Positions 9,666 through 21,000 of a stretch of DNA of 64,000 bases are shown here, piece after piece. Source of the DNA: Yponomeuta sedellus. Lineage: Eukaryota > Arthropoda > Insecta > Lepidoptera > Yponomeutidae. The position numbers and the translations under genes are program-made. The DNA lies in the NCBI GenBank assembly GCA_934045075.1, contig OW203726.1, positions 14,420,037-14,484,036 on the forward strand, written 5' to 3'. The notes beneath the pieces are model-generated. The model saw only the letters and a list, made by a program, of their open reading frames with translations. It had not been told where the DNA came from and ran no database searches. Every line of letters starts with the position of its first letter. Within the stretch, counting starts at the first letter, position 1.

Positions 9666-10562
9666 CGTTAAAGAACACCAAACACCATAAGAACACATTC
9701 ACGCTACTGTAGTAGAAACGGAACTGAGGCACACACAACCGACAAACAACATTTTAGGCCAAACTGGAATTGACGTGAAAGATGGGTGTTGTGAACAACC
9801 AAAAATACCTATAATATCAAAGTTGGTAATCACCACATTTTCTAGTAAAGAAAATTAAATAAAAGTGTTCAAAGTTATATATATCACTAAAAAAGTTTGT
9901 ATTCATCATGTCTTACATAGCTTTCGAGAGTTGTGGGATAAATCTATAAAATAAAAAAAAATAACCTAAGTCTATATTTTATGTCGATTGTGTACATCCC
10001 TATTATTTTTCTGTCATAAACTGGTCACATCGCAAATGTCAATTTACTGACTAAGTTGGTGGAATTGATTTATAGTTCAATTTATGTCAGCACGAAAATT
10101 ATCTTTGGGAAATCCCGAAAATCGGACACATTTATTACGTTTCGTCTGTAGTATTTTTTGTTTTAAGCTTACGAGCACGTTGGACTTGAATTGCCGTATT
10201 ATTCGATACGGTAGTCGAAATCCTGCCGTATACCGTATATTAGAAAAAACATCCATGAATTACCGTATATTACGCAATTGCCGTATCAATAATAACACTG
10301 CTTGGCAGCCCACTACAAGCTAGACCTCTCTAATTCCGTAGCATAATGGTAACCAAAGGTAACCAACGGATATTTGTGGGTGCTACGTTCGAAATAAGAA
10401 AACAACACACTGCTATATTTTTCTCTGTCTAACACGTGGTTGGCGACCGTTTCAAACTAACGAGACAGACATGTGTCAGGTGTTCATTTTATAACGCTCC
10501 TTCTATGCTTTATTTAGTTATTGTTTTGAGGAGAAAAGTGATGCCGTCACAGTGGGTCTGTC

Positions 10563-10968
10563 TGCCGACAAACCGCCAAGTTTCATCGATTCCCCGTGCA
10601 GTGCCTGATGGCTCCACAGAGTTCTGGGTGTATCCCAGTCAGCAGATGTTTTGGAATGCAATATTGCGAAAGGGCTGGCGTTGGAATGATGAGGGCATCT
10701 AGCCAAAGGACATGGATGACATTATCAAAATACACAATGCCAATAATGAGCAGGTATGGTCCTAATTTTAAAGCTATGCAATATGATCAATTTAAGATAA
10801 TGACTACACTTGCCATCCTGCACACATATCCTGTTATCTACTTTTCCCATTTTGCCATATCTGGTTTGCAGATTACAGGCCTGGCTAGAAGTTATGAAGT
10901 GGGAACAAGGATGATCTTGAGTGGGAAGCACTACATGCTAGAGAGTGTGGTTACCCTAGACTCAAAAT
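10563..10968 (+). pseudogene. HCCS: Captured holocytochrome c synthase (heme lyase) fragment, two exons
   Basis: The first piece (about 10563-10753) encodes [26 protein letters not shown] and, after one in-frame stop at 10699, KDMDDIIKIHNANNEQ. These closely follow the heme lyase family (SSIPRA, WVYPSEQMFWNAMLRKGW, then the NNEQAW motif). A GT at 10754 and an AG at 10877-10878 bound a 125 bp intron in the correct phase. The second piece resumes with AWLEVMKWE and, after a short insertion that shifts the frame, EWEALHARECGYPRLK. Heme lyase attaches heme to cytochrome c in the mitochondrial intermembrane space, but this copy has stops and lacks both ends. The retained intron implies capture at the DNA level. 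Confidence 0.88.
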
Positions 10969-11170
10969 TAAAACCAGATAAATGTCCCAACGACCACTCC
11001 AGTTACCGTCCTAAGGCCTGTCTTCTACACTGGCAAAACTCCTGGAATACCTCATCAAAAATAGACTCGAATGGTTGGTTGAAAAGAGAGAACTCTTGGC
11101 TAGCTCACAATAGGGCTTTCGAAAAGGTTCTAGTAAATCTTCCCTGTCATTTCATCAGTTCCACTAAAGT
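10969..11170 (+). pseudogene. Non-LTR reverse transcriptase fragment inside the TIR element
   Basis: Directly after the heme lyase piece, LKPDK...SYRP is followed in another frame by STLAKLLEYLIKNRLEWLVE and GFRKGSS, the fingers region of a Jockey/R1-type reverse transcriptase. It is broken by frameshifts and one stop. The rest of the interior, 11171-11464, shows nothing recognisable. Confidence 0.7.
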
Positions 11171-11669
11171 CAACGCACCTACTGGGACTGATGGTAATCT
11201 TCCTCCAACCTCGCGGCACGGCAGCCACACAGCAACAGCACACGTTGCCTGTAGTACAGCAGCCTTCACCGGTTCCTACCACATGCTCGGTCTCCATGGT
11301 ACGGTCGCCGGTGAAGTGACTGTTAGCCGCCGAACACCCTGAACCGCTAGTCGACTTACTGACTCAGCGTTACCTGGCATTTGCAGGCTTTAGAGCACAG
11401 ACTTCGATTTCTATCAGACCTAGCTATGGGGACATTTGGAGTAAGCTCAAAAAAAGAACTGAAGCCTCAGAATAAGGACTAAAGCATAGAAGGAGCGTTA
11501 TAAAACGAACACCTGACACATGTCTGTCACGTTAGTTTGAAACGTCGCCAACCACTTGTTAGACAGAGAAAAATATAGGTAGTAGTGTGATGTTTTATTA
11601 TTCAAAACGTACCACCCTCAATTGTCAAGTTGGTTACCTTTGGTTACCATTATGCTACCGAATTAGAGA

Positions 11670-12104
11670 TGTTTAAAAATTCACAGCTTATATACCCTGA
11701 TTTTAATTAGGCGAACAAAAGTGACATTTGGAGGGTTGCCATTTTATCGTAATTTAAAAATAGTGTTGTAGCCAAAGTGATAGAGTATTGAAAGGTTAAG
11801 ATGCTATAAAGAAATATTGTAAATGAAAGTATCGCTCGTAGCCCCGGCTGCTGCCCGAGTGATCTTAAACAATCACCAAGGTTATGCAACATAGGGCGCA
11901 CTCAGTGCATAGATGAATGACCGTCTACGACTAACTCTTGTGGCTTTTCCCGAGCGGTTCCGTGCTTCGCAAGGCACGTAAAGCAGTTGTTGGTGGCGGC
12001 TGCCGTCGATGGATCGCACTCGGTGAGCCAAGTCAGATGCCTTAGGGCGGCTTGGAACCTTCTGACAGTAAGACCAGCCACTAGTCTTACAAGTCTCCAC
12101 CAAT
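11670..12104. other. Non-coding stretch, probable old repeat
   Basis: No convincing frame is present. From about 11840 the sequence has the mixed composition of a dispersed repeat, but I cannot assign a family. Confidence 0.3.
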
Positions 12105-12567
12105 CCGGCTAAAAATTTCACCCATGCCGGGATTCGAACCCGCAACCTCTGGCTATCCGTGCCAGCGCTCTACCAATTGAGCCAATTTAGCCTCTAAATA
12201 GGTTTTTAAATTTGTTCCTTAGCACGGGTTAGTGCATTAAAAATAAAAATAGTATAATCACGTGGGTACAGTGATATCGTTCCGATGTTAAACCTTACTG
12301 CAAAGTAGGTAGTCGGGGCTGTGAGTAATGCAATTTGCTTAAGTCAGATGTCGCTGCCTGTACGTAATACAGAGAATAGTGTAAAGAGGTTCGAAATTTC
12401 ACTGATGCCGTGAGTCGCCCATTGGCTCAATTGGTAGAGCGCTGGCACGGATAGCCAGAGGTTGCGGGTTCGAATCCCGGCATGGGTGAAATTTTTAGCC
12501 TCTAAATAGGTTTTTAAATTTGTTCCTTAGCACGGGTTAGTGCATTAAAAATAAAAATAGTATAATA
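12105..12567. repeat. Two adjacent SINE-1 units with tRNA-like heads in opposite orientation
   Basis: At 12112-12190 the tRNA-like head is on the minus strand but is followed by the usual tail blocks in plus orientation. At about 12419-12490 the same head is on the plus strand, followed by the same tail. The head has a box A-like TGGCTCAATTGGTAGAGCG and a box B GGTTCGAATCCC, so it is a pol III promoter-type sequence. Acceptor and T-stem pairing is imperfect and base 33 of the loop is C, so it is not a working tRNA gene. The leader 12262-12418 is shared with the copy at 23188. Confidence 0.8.
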
Positions 12568-13023
12568 ACCATTTATTGATAAATTTATTAACCACCTATT
12601 TAAACCTATATGTAAAATTGAATCAAAGATACATATATTACCGATACAATTAGATCTTATCAGTGAGCTATAATACAACACTATGCTGTATGCTTGCAAC
12701 ATTAAAAAAAAAGAGGTCGAATACAGCTGTCAGTTTTGTTCGCCTAGTTAAAAATCAGAGTATAGTAGGCTGCCAAGTACCTTCGATTTGGCAGAGCCTA
12801 GCGCAAGTAGAAACTTTGAATTATTTGTTCGCATTTAGCCCCGTTTTAATGGCGGACATATATTTGTCTCACTCTTTAATACTACTTACTCTTTCTTTGC
12901 TGTCAAACTGAAAACTCAACAAATGTCATGGCGGAACGCGGCACATATTAGAAAGTTTTCTAGTAAAAAATTTTTGTGTTTTAAGTTTTTTCAATATCTA
13001 GCTGTGTGTATCTTGTTGTACAG

Positions 13024-14476
13024 TGTTTAGTGATTTTCTTTTAATAAGGGCACTGATCGGATGGTGTCGAACTTGTGCCATTTGTAAAATAAGATGCAGC
13101 CGGTCAAAGGGTACCAAAAGAAAGTTTATGGGTAGATTTCCTAGGGATGAAGACCGGTAAGTATTTCTGGCTACAGTTTTTGTCATCTTGCACAAGAGCA
13201 AGATCATAAATTATGTTAAATAACGTAATTAATATACTATGAGAAAAATATTATGATGTTTCAATGTCATAGTGATGTGCCATACACATATTCAATATCG
13301 ATAAAAAAATATCTGATAAGTACCTTGGTCAGAATTACTACTCAGTGTACGACGGGTGAATTGCTGTAAGCCATAACAATTTTTCAACGATGCACTATTA
13401 GTGGCTGCATTGAATGTGGTTTTTTTTTTAGATGCAGACAATGGGTGAAAATTGTGGAAGATCTTGCGTATATCCCCATCGAAAAACTCCACCAACATAA
13501 ATATGTTTGTAGAGATCATTTCCGGCCGAAAGATTTTAACAACGATTTTAAAAGGAAGCCGATTAAAGAAATGGTGAGTTGTGTTTATAATGTAACACTC
13601 ACTACATTTCATGAATAATTATGTAATAAAACACAAAATACGCCTTGCTTTACGTCGAACATTTGAATGTATTTTGCTCCGTCATTTAGAAAGCAATATT
13701 ACGTCTTAATACATAAATGACATTACTTAGATAAACATTTTTTTACAGGGCTGTACCTTCTCTACTTATAAATGCGCCTCACTTGAAACTGGTTAGTGAT
13801 TGGAATTACTAAAATTTTTTTTTTTTACTAATTTTAACTTAAAATATTTTTTTATAAAAATGTATTTGATAGTTACATAGTCAATTATGCAGTTATGTGG
13901 TAAACAGGAACAAACTATTTATTTTTCTTCGGACTATTCTTGCAATTGTTTATTTTCAGATTCAGCTATACGAAAACCTATTAGTTGTCGAGCTTCACAA
14001 CTCTGGTACGTAGACTTTTCATGTATCGCGGAAATTTTTTGTAACTAGTGTTTGTTTACTTTGATAAATTACAAAGTGTTATCATTTTCAGCACCTTGTA
14101 CAGCAGCCAAAATATCAGCTGTTGCTATTGGTCCAGTAGGGTTTGACCACAATTATTGTGGCCTGGAATCTCAGCATATTTATCAGAACTATCCCGGTAA
14201 GTAGCATAGTTTACCAATAAATTAATAATCAATAACGACTCAACTTAACTTTTTTTTGACGATTTCAGCACCGGAATCCAAACCACCGATTGTTGAAGTT
14301 CGCTCAGATTGGACACCTCTAAAGAAAAACCAAATAGCTGCTGAAATAAATTCAATAGACCTTGACCACAATTGTGATTTGATAATAAATAATAAAATAC
14401 TAATTTCATTTGTCGTTTTATTGAAAACATTGAATTTTATTAATTTTATTAGGCTAACCTGCGAAGCCCCTGGATG
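13024..14476 (+). pseudogene. THAP-domain gene (possibly a recent pseudogene), six exons
   Basis: THAP domains are zinc-binding DNA-binding modules. Exon 1 (to about 13148) encodes CAICKIRCSRSKG and FMGRFPRDEDR. Exon 2 (about 13432-13572) encodes RQWVKIVEDL and YVCRDHFRPKDF, the C-x2-H half of the zinc site. Exon 3 (about 13751-13793) gives AVPSLL, the motif that closes the domain. Exons 4-6 (from about 13961, 14094 and 14269) stay in phase and end at a stop at 14474-14476. Two problems are visible: the nearest ATG (13062) is one base out of frame with CAIC, and the exon 2-3 join is one base out. Both could be real mutations or assembly errors. No transposase follows, so it is not an obvious P element. 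Confidence 0.6.
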
Positions 14477-15019
14477 ATAATTTATCGATATCGATAAATG
14501 TAGTAATGTAAGTGGACGTCCCTATTGCACAGACAAATGTTGGTAGCACTTACTTTTGACATTGCATTTTTGCTCTATTGGTTGGTATTGCTAACGGGGC
14601 TAAACTCATTACAAAAGCATGTAAGGAGGTCCCGTCTCTTAAAACGTAGTGGTTATATACTCTTTGGTAGTAATGAAATCAGCTATCGCGGTTCACACCA
14701 AAGAGAATACCTACCTATAACCACTAGCTCACACAAAGCAGAGCTTCCGAGAACTCCGATTTCTATTGTTTGTATTTTCTTCTTTTTATGTATTTCGTGT
14801 GCAAAAAAGAGTATTAATTTAATCTTGTACCTACCATTAGTTTTAAAAATAAAATTAATGTCATACATAAAATGACATCGGTACCAATTATTTTTAATTC
14901 TACCTACCTCTCACATTATATGTATTAAAACATGGAAATATCTGTATTTCATAAATACGTTTACTTAATTTCTTTGCTTGTATCTAAAACACTAGTTTAT
15001 GCATAATTCGGAAATTATT
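14477..15019. other. Intergenic sequence, 3' flank of mRpL55
   Basis: AT-rich, no gene seen. On the minus strand this is downstream of the mRpL55 stop. There is no canonical AATAAA close by; an ATTAAA variant occurs near 14890. Confidence 0.4.
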
Positions 15020-18000
15020 CTATTTCTTCATAAATTTCAAATATTTTTTAGCACTAAAGTTGTCCTCGATGTCATCAGTAATTTTAACCCTCTGCTTTGG
15101 TTTCCGTTTTTCTATACGTGCCTTCCTCTCTTCTTCAGTTAGATTGCTGAGGTCTAAAGGTAACTGGGGACAAAACAAACACATATTTTTAAAACAGCTG
15201 ATCAGTAACAATCACTTGTACAAAAAATACTCGTAAGTTGTTGTAATGCAAAAAACAGCTCTAGCATATCTGTGTAGGTATCTGTTGAATTGTTAAAGCA
15301 ACACTATCATTATTGCAAAGGAAAACTGCCTCATTGGTGCAACAGTAACATATTTCACCATCATATTTTGTGGATTCAATTTCCACTGGAGATTCAGATT
15401 AAGCCATTGTGTTTTTGGTAGCAAGACATCACAGCCCTGAGAGAATTCGACCCGGACAAATTGCGTCGAACAAATCGACCCGGACAACTTGATCTTATGT
15501 CAAATCGACCCCGATTATGCGATTCCAACAACTCAATCACAACAATTTGATTTCGACATATCATCATCATCAGCCTATATTAGTCCACTGCTAGACATAG
15601 TCCTCCCTTAATGAGCGCCATAACGCCCTGTCTTCAGATTGCCGCACCCACCCAGTCGGAGAGCATCCTACACTACGTTTGCCGAGTTCGCGGTCTCCAC
15701 TCAGGAATACGTTTACTCCATCGGTTGTCGGTTCTTCGCGTGATAAGGCCAGCCCACTGCGACTTCAGGTTGCTAATTCTCTGAGCTATTTCGATAACGT
15801 TGGTTCTCTATCGGATGCGTTACGAATCCTTTTCTTCAGCGAAATTCCGAGCATAACTCTCTCTATAGTTCGATGAGCGACTTTGGGCTGATGGACCAAC
15901 CCTTTCGTGAGTGTCCATTTAACGGCTCCGGTTCATGACCAGGACGCACTGATTCAACCTTCGTTTTCAAACATTGCAGTATGAATGACGAGAAGATTCG
16001 GCGTAGTTGCCCAAACGCTACCCAGCCCAGCTGGATCCTCCTTTTGGCCTCTTTCTCGAAATTGTTTTTACCTAACTGTAGTATCTACCCGAGGTACGTG
16101 TATTCGGAAACGATTTCGAGAAGGGTACGACGACCGGTATTGGATCAATGTGGCCATTGACCTTGACTTGGGTTTTATCCAAATTCATTCCAAGACCGAT
16201 GCGTCGCGAGGCTGAAGCTAGGCATCCGTTCAGCTTCTCTAGCGGCTCCGCTACTAAGTCTATATCATCTGGGAATCGCAGGTGTGGATGTAGTCGCCAT
16301 TTATTTTAATGCCCTTTCCTTTCCAGTCCAGCGTTTTGAAAATTTCTTAACGCGCTTGTGAACAGTTTCGGGGATATAACATCCCCTTGTCTTACTCATC
16401 TGCGCAGTTGGATAGGTTTAGACTGCTAGCCCTGTACTTGGACACTCATGGTGGCAGATTCGTACAGACATCTCAACACCTCGATATAACGATAGTCAAC
16501 TTGGCGCCTCTGTAAGGGTTCCAGAACAGCCCAGACTGCCCAGGATTCGACAGAGTCAAAGGCCTTCTCATAGTCCACGAACGCCCAAAACAGGGGCTGA
16601 TTATACTCTTCGGACTTCTGTATAATCTGCCTTACTGTGTGAATATGGTCTATGGTGCCGTATCCTCCGCGAAAACCGGCCTGTTCCGGCGGCTGGAAGT
16701 CGTCGAGTCTCCTGGCAAGACGATTCGTAAAAAGAGCACCACCAAAGTCCCGCTCCACGCCTTTGGAGTTCTCTCACTGTGACGGACGGCGTTGAATAGC
16801 TTTTGTAATTCCTATATAACAGGGGCCCCATCAGCTTTCAAAAGCTCTGAAGTTATCCCGTCCTCACGCGGGGTTTTCCATTTTTAAGCTGTATCAGAGC
16901 TAACACGATCTCGTCTTGATCGATGTCAGGATGGCTCTGGAATCGTTTCCGCCATAGAAGTCCTCTATCACGGCGGAGATCTCCGGCTTCGACAATACGG
17001 TTCTCCCTTCGTGCGTTTTAAGCTTCTTCAGGTGGCTTCTGCCAAGCTGCTGAGTGAATATTGTGGAACCTCGGTTATGCTCTATGGCTTCTTCAATGAG
17101 GCGTGTGTTGGAGCTCCGAAAGTCGCGCCGTAACATCTTCGCAATTCGCTTGTTCAGGTCTGAACCTCTCCTCTCAGAAGAAGTCGCTTGGGTGGTTTCC
17201 CGTCTTACAGTCGACTGCGTTTTTCAAACCTTGATGCTCTCGTCCCTCCGAGTTTCGACCAGATTGTGTGGGGTCTCGTCAGCGTCGTCGGTAGGCTTCA
17301 ACGCAACAAATCAATCCGCTAGAAGCTGCTGGAACATCTCCGTGCCCACCATGATTTGGATTGGGTTAGGTCAGAGCGTGGACTTCATCGGACGGTTTCT
17401 CTCAAGCTTCAAGTTGATATTCAGAGAGCCTTGGAGAAGTCGGTGATGATCCGGTATTGAAGCTGTTGTTTTTTTTTTATTTTAATACAAAACCCATAGC
17501 ACAAGTTAAATTATAAAATATGGCTGTGTAAAAATATCCAAACATAGGCCACTTAAGGGCTTACATTATATTAACTTAGCTACTAGACAGGAACAAAGAT
17601 AGACTTACATGATTTAAGTTACAGAAACAGATTTTACAAATTTTACAGTGGAACAAAAAGAAAAATAGGCTTTGGCCTTACATATTTAAAACTTTTTTGT
17701 ATATAGGAACAGAGTGCGGCATGGGTGGAATTTTTAGCCTCTAAATAGGTTTTTAAGACAGAGTGCTGTTAAATTTCATGACTGCAGTGTGTGCGTGTGA
17801 GGGTGTGTTTGAGTGTGTGAGGTTGTGTGTGTGTGTGTGTTTGTAAGTGTGAATAATTTTGCCGTTGTATGAATTTTGTAAAGTGAGGTAAAATATACCA
17901 GAACTCATTTCTTTTCCCCAAGGGAACCTAAAAGTGAACTCTTAAAGTCTGAATTGGACAAATGGAAAATTACTGAGACATCTCTAAATATGTGCTTGCT

Positions 18001-21000
18001 ATCTGTCATGATGATGAAGTCGATCTCATTTTTAGTCACAATGTTGGGGCTTTGCGATGTCGACTTCCTTTGAGGCTGTTTCTTGAAGATAGAGTTCATC
18101 GTAGAGTTCTCAAGAAAGCTGTGAAGCATTTGCACCCTGTGATACTAGACTCCATAACCATGTGGGCCTATTCGGGACTCATTGCCACTCTGGGTTCCCA
18201 CTTTTTTTAAGTCCCCCATAACAATGTTGAAGTGAGCATTTGTGGTGTTATATAAGGCTTTAGTCAATCACTGCCCAAACCACCGGGATGGCAAAAAGTT
18301 CCTCAACCCAGACGCAAGAAGCGACGCTTATCAAAATTTCTAACACCAGAAAAGCTCAACACCTCAAACAGCTTTGATGGACTACCGGTTGATGACATTG
18401 ACGAACCTGGAAATGTAACTAAAAAGGTCAATAAACCACCACCAATCATCCTTTATGGTATAGAAAATATCAACGAATTATCAAAACTAATTGAAGCTGC
18501 AATCAGCCCCACCAGCTTCAGCCTCAAAATAATAAACAAAACGCAGATACGCATAGTTATTGCATCAGTAGAGGCCAATTGAACAACAATTGATCTGATA
18601 AGATCAAAAGGTCTCATAGGCCATACATTTACCCGTAAAGATCAAAGACCCTACAGGTTTGTTATTAAAAACCTACACTACAGCACCCCACTTGAATATA
18701 TTGCGGAAGAAATAGAAAAAAGTGGTAATAAAGTGTTTGGTCAAATCATCAACGCTAGACATGGGTCAAACAAACAACCCACCTCAACCTTCTTTGTAAA
18801 TGTTGAACAATGTGAAAACAATAAGAAAATAAAGGAAATGAAGTTCATTTACCACCAAGCTATCCAGATAGAAGACCCTAGAAAACGCAAAACAATTGTC
18901 CAGTGCCAACGCTGCCAACAGTATGGCCACACAAAAAATTACTGCATGCGCCCATTTAGATGCGTGAATTGTGGAGATAACCACAAAACATCAGACTGTC
19001 CCAAGAAAGACAGAAATACACCAGCCACATGTGCTCTTTGCTTGGGGGAACACCCAGCGAACTATAAAGGATGTGAAATTTATAAGGAGATACTGAAAAG
19101 AAAAAACAGACATCCTTATACAAGGGCTCGTAATGAGATCAAAAATAATAATAACGTCATAAGCGACAAGAACTTCCCTGCACTAAAACCTACAAGAGAC
19201 CAGACGCAACTGTATTCGACTACCCTACGAGACCCTACCATTTTACGTGAGCCTACACAAAGTCAACAAAAGGATAGGTATGAAATCCTTGAGAACATAA
19301 TTTTAAAGCAAACAGAGAAAATAGATACCCTACTTCAACAAATAACCACCCTGATGGGGGTTATCACAACATTACTATCGAATTCAAAATGACGTCCATG
19401 CGAATTGCGACTTGGAACATCAACGGACTTCTCAGTAGCTCACAGGAAGTGGAATGCTTTCTGAACTTTAATAAAATTGATGTACTCCTAATATCCGAAG
19501 CCCACATGAATTGCAGGTCCACATTGAAACTAAATGGCTATTGTATCTACTTCACACCACATCCAGATGGAAAATCTCATGCAGGGTCTGCGGTGATAAT
19601 TAAGCAAAATATTAAGCACACACTTCTTGAGGCATATCAGGAAGAACACCTCCAGGCTACCTATATCTCCTTAGATGATAAAAGTGACTCCATCACTCTC
19701 ACCGCAGTGTATTGTCTGCCAAAACACAAGATCACAGACACAATGTTTAACAACTTCTTCCAGACCCTAGGCAAACGATTCATAGCAGGGGGTGATTGGA
19801 ATTCTAAACATGTGTACTGGGGCTCGCGCAACACGCTAACAAGGGGTAGAGAACTGAAAAAGTCTATGGACATAAACCGCCTTCTTCCACTGTCGACAGG
19901 AGAACCCACATACTGGCCCTCAGATCCAAAAAAGCTTCCCGATCTCCTGGACTTCATCATCACAAAGGACATTGGCTACCTATACACCAAGGTAGAGCCC
20001 AATCTAGATGGCTCATCGGATCACTCACCTTACGTTATCCTTACAGTCAGCACAAATGTAATAGTGATCGAAAAGCCCGAACGAAAACAGACTGGTCCAG
20101 CTTTAGATATTATGTCAATGAACACTTGATCCTGAAATTGTCCCTTAACTCTGAAGATGAAATAGAAGACACCTGCAAGCATTTAACAAATACTATCCAA
20201 GTGGCCGCTTGGAAATGCACTTCACCAGATGATAATAAACATGACACACATTGTAATATTCCATTAGAAATCAAACTTAAAATACAAGAGAAGCGCAGCT
20301 TAAGAAGAGTTTGGCAAACTAGTCGCCATGCTTTAGATAAGACGGCGTTGAACAGTGCAATACAGGATCTAAAACTTCTCATAGACGAACACAAAAATAA
20401 AAGCCTAAAAACACATCTTGAAAGCCTCTCACCAATGTCAAAAGGTACACACTCTCTCTGGAAAGTCACAAAAAACTTTAAAAGACCCCAGCAGACACTT
20501 CCCCCCATAAGAACTGAAAATGGAGATTGGGCTCGGATAGACTCTGAAAAAGCGAAGACAATTGCCAATCACCTCGCAAAAACCTTTCAGCCAAACGAAG
20601 GGACTGATGAAACGGATATAAACGAAATTCTAAATCAACCTGTAAATAATATGCAGTCTAAGATATTAAATATAGGTTTATTTTCAACAACGTTACAGAA
20701 ACATACCGACACAGTGACAATCAAATCAAAAATCTTCTTAAAAAGCATAGACAAACCGGTACAACTGTATCTTCAGTAAGGAGGTACTAAATCATTATTT
20801 CAACACACCTCTTTGATTTAGTATCCCTTACAATAATAACTAACTATTAATAAAACCTATTACACACATTGTTTAAAATACTCAGCATAAAAATAATAAT
20901 CTATAGACCCTATGTCCATATTAATAGGTCCTGTTCAAAAGAAAACACTAACAATCTCTAATACCTAACAAACCTCTAAATTTTTGAAACTTAACCTTAC

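Larger units (their letters stand above)
8364..10062 (-). mobile_element. Decayed DNA transposon with 26 bp perfect terminal inverted repeats
   Basis: Bases 8364-8389 are the exact reverse complement of 10037-10062 (26 of 26; each contains ACTTAGTCAGTAAATTGACA or its complement). Between them, on the minus strand, is a Tc1/mariner-like DDE transposase remnant (8912-9166). A SINE fragment and a short tandem repeat have been added later. No target duplication is evident next to the repeats, so the true ends may lie a few bases further out. Confidence 0.6.
10327..11669. mobile_element. Long-TIR element carrying captured host sequence (HCCS) and a LINE fragment
   Basis: Bases 10327-10531 and 11465-11669 are inverted copies of each other, about 205 bp each and roughly 88% alike by eye. 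The outermost bases read TCTCTAATTC(C/G)GTAGC from both ends. The interior is about 930 bp and holds no transposase, but contains part of the cytochrome c heme lyase gene with an intron, followed by a piece of non-LTR reverse transcriptase. Weak similarity continues to a TA on each side (10321 and 11674), so a TA target site is possible but unproven. The superfamily is unknown; a non-autonomous fold-back or Pack-type element is the best description. Confidence 0.8.
18272..20640 (+). mobile_element. Jockey-like LINE, ORF1 and endonuclease part; interrupted by copia-1
   Basis: ORF1 and the first part of ORF2 are present. The 5' end is truncated near 18272. At 20640 the sequence switches to a copia LTR. 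A matching reverse transcriptase C-terminal half resumes on the other side of copia-1 at 24332, in the same orientation, so both probably come from one element. The reverse transcriptase N-terminal half is missing. Confidence 0.8.

Noticed and set aside
9462..9698. 78-residue protein
   Set aside because: Created by the 45 bp tandem repeat and without recognisable features.
12419..12490. Functional tRNA gene with A and B boxes
   Set aside because: Acceptor and T-stem mismatches, C at loop position 33, and the same sequence repeated with a SINE tail and target duplications.
17054..17446. 130-residue plus-strand protein
   Set aside because: Opposite strand of the RTE LINE coding region.
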